The notes under the pieces: generated by a model
Databases searched by the model: none
Told to the model about the DNA's origin: nothing
What the model saw: only the letters and a program-made list of their open reading frames with translations
Assembly: GCA_002839375.1 (NCBI GenBank)
Contig: PGXY01000007.1
Span: forward strand, 248,001 to 312,000
DNA length: 64,000 bases
DNA from: Spirochaetae bacterium HGW-Spirochaetae-1
GTDB lineage: Bacteria > Spirochaetota > UBA4802 > UBA5550
Direction: 5' to 3'
Part shown: positions 63,337-64,000 of the stretch, one piece after another
Numbering within the stretch: the first letter of the stretch is position 1
How the letters are laid out: every line of letters begins with the position of its first letter
Made by a program: the position numbers and the translations under genes

Positions 63337-64000
63337 TCAGGGCCAGGGAACCCAGTCACCCCAGTTTTCATGGTATTCCTTCAAGGCGGGAATGCGCTCG
63401 ATATTTCCGGCAATAAAATCCCTGGCCTGACGTACAATGTCCTGCTCCCTGTTGATGGTCATCTCACCCAGTAAGACCCGGGTCCTGAGAAAAACAAAAT
63501 ATGTATCCAGGACGTCGTGGATGCAGTAATTATTGATTTCCCGAAGCTTCCCTTCGAGAAACATGTCGAAGACCTCGCTCCCCTTGGTAGACATCTTGCC
63601 GGGTTTACCGAGAATCTTTGCCAGGAGGTTCAACCCACCATTCATTCGGATAGCATTGTAGTTCGAAAGCCAGTCCTGCAGGTCGATATGTTTCGTGCCA
63701 AACCTGTTCCTGCCTGCAAATTTATCCTTAAAATGACGCTTTGCCGTATATCCGTACCGATAAGCCATGAGTTCCAGGAGAGGAATATCAAATCCCCTGC
63801 CGTTGAATGTCACCATTGAGGCGTGGTTATAGAGATCCTCTATGCCCAGCCAAAAGAGACGCACCATTTCCGCTGCACGAAATTTTGGTTCATCGAGACA
63901 GACCACGTCCTGGAGAGTAAAATCTTCCCTTACTTTCGCGATACAGATGGAAACAGGATACTGATATGTCACCGGTATAAAGTCCGATGTGCCGTTGTTC
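63337..64000 (-). CDS. Predicted PolB-like 3'-5' exonuclease, 5' end outside window
   Basis: 221 codons are visible and the frame stays open to the right edge (NNGTSDFIPVTYQYPV precedes the first in-window ATG, and DFIPVxYQxPV belongs to the family), so the start lies outside. The protein matches the predicted 3'-5' exonuclease family related to the exonuclease domain of PolB. MVTFNGRGFDIPLLEL is the ExoII motif (Asn/Asp), and INNYCIHDVLDTYFVFLR holds the ExoIII tyrosine/aspartate; the first DxE motif is off the edge. It probably degrades DNA or RNA 3' ends in repair; the exact role is unknown. Confidence 0.85.
   Translation of the reverse strand, partial: NNGTSDFIPVTYQYPVSICIAKVREDFTLQDVVCLDEPKFRAAEMVRLFWLGIEDLYNHASMVTFNGRGFDIPLLELMAYRYGYTAKRHFKDKFAGRNRFGTKHIDLQDWLSNYNAIRMNGGLNLLAKILGKPGKMSTKGSEVFDMFLEGKLREINNYCIHDVLDTYFVFLRTRVLLGEMTINREQDIVRQARDFIAGNIERIPALKEYHENWGDWVPWP

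Noticed and set aside
1-64000. CRISPR arrays, insertion sequences or phage genes
   Set aside because: No regular spaced repeats, transposase or phage-type reading frame was seen; the repeats present are short palindromes and a single 99-bp duplication.

Overview
The window reads as one chromosomal segment of a Gram-negative-type bacterium, most likely a spirochaete or close relative (Leptospira-like rather than Treponema/Borrelia-like). This is an inference from gene content: a 7TMR-DISM chemoreceptor, a class III nucleotide cyclase directly followed by a FecR-domain gene and an outer-membrane-type gene, OmpA/PD40 proteins, and a MurE carrying the DNPR motif typical of meso-diaminopimelate ligases. 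No rRNA or species-specific marker is present, so the assignment is tentative.

Layout. 1-8.4 kb (all minus strand): a truncated chemoreceptor; a sodium:solute symporter beside a NamZ/DUF1343 exo-muramidase (candidate cell-wall salvage pair); and a MaoC dehydratase - acyl-CoA synthetase - TetR operon behind a tandem palindromic operator. 8.4-13.6 kb: envelope proteins, a diguanylate cyclase and a PAS histidine kinase. 13.6-19.7 kb: a block with a membrane-anchored AraC regulator, START-domain protein, small membrane protein, SDR and acyl-CoA ligase, bracketed by a 99-bp direct repeat derived from the 3' end of the murU-like gene. It looks like an inserted or rearranged lipid-metabolism island.

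19.6-35.8 kb (all minus strand) is the division and cell wall (dcw) cluster in the order mraZ-rsmH-ftsL-murE-murF-mraY-murD-ftsW-murG-murC-ftsQ-ftsA-ftsZ, followed by an AmgK-like kinase and a MurU-like nucleotidyltransferase. ftsI, murB and ddl are absent from the cluster. The mraZ promoter carries two clear MraZ boxes. Appending amgK-murU would put UDP-MurNAc salvage beside the Mur ligases that consume it.

36-41.6 kb (plus strand) is a four-gene sensory operon: a DUF2490-like protein, a solute-binding sensor kinase, a lone receiver and a double-receiver hybrid kinase. It is followed by tRNA-Gly(TCC) with a recognisable promoter and terminator. 42-44.2 kb carries a His-rich ion antiporter and an unknown partner. 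44.5-51.5 kb is a three-gene cyclase/FecR/outer-membrane operon whose cyclase contains a degenerate GGDEF-like domain. 51.7-54.1 kb is a short cobalamin methionine synthase under a 13-6-13 palindrome resembling ArsR/SahR-type operators. 54.4-59.1 kb is a four-subunit Qrc/Act-like membrane redox complex (pentaheme cytochrome, molybdopterin-family subunit, four-cluster ferredoxin, NrfD-like subunit). The window ends with an acyltransferase, folD, ilvD and a truncated PolB-type 3'-5' exonuclease.

Repeats: a dispersed GGGGCTCTGACCCC-type element occurs at several places, and two perfect palindromes fill the murD-mraY gap. No CRISPR array, insertion sequence or rRNA was seen.
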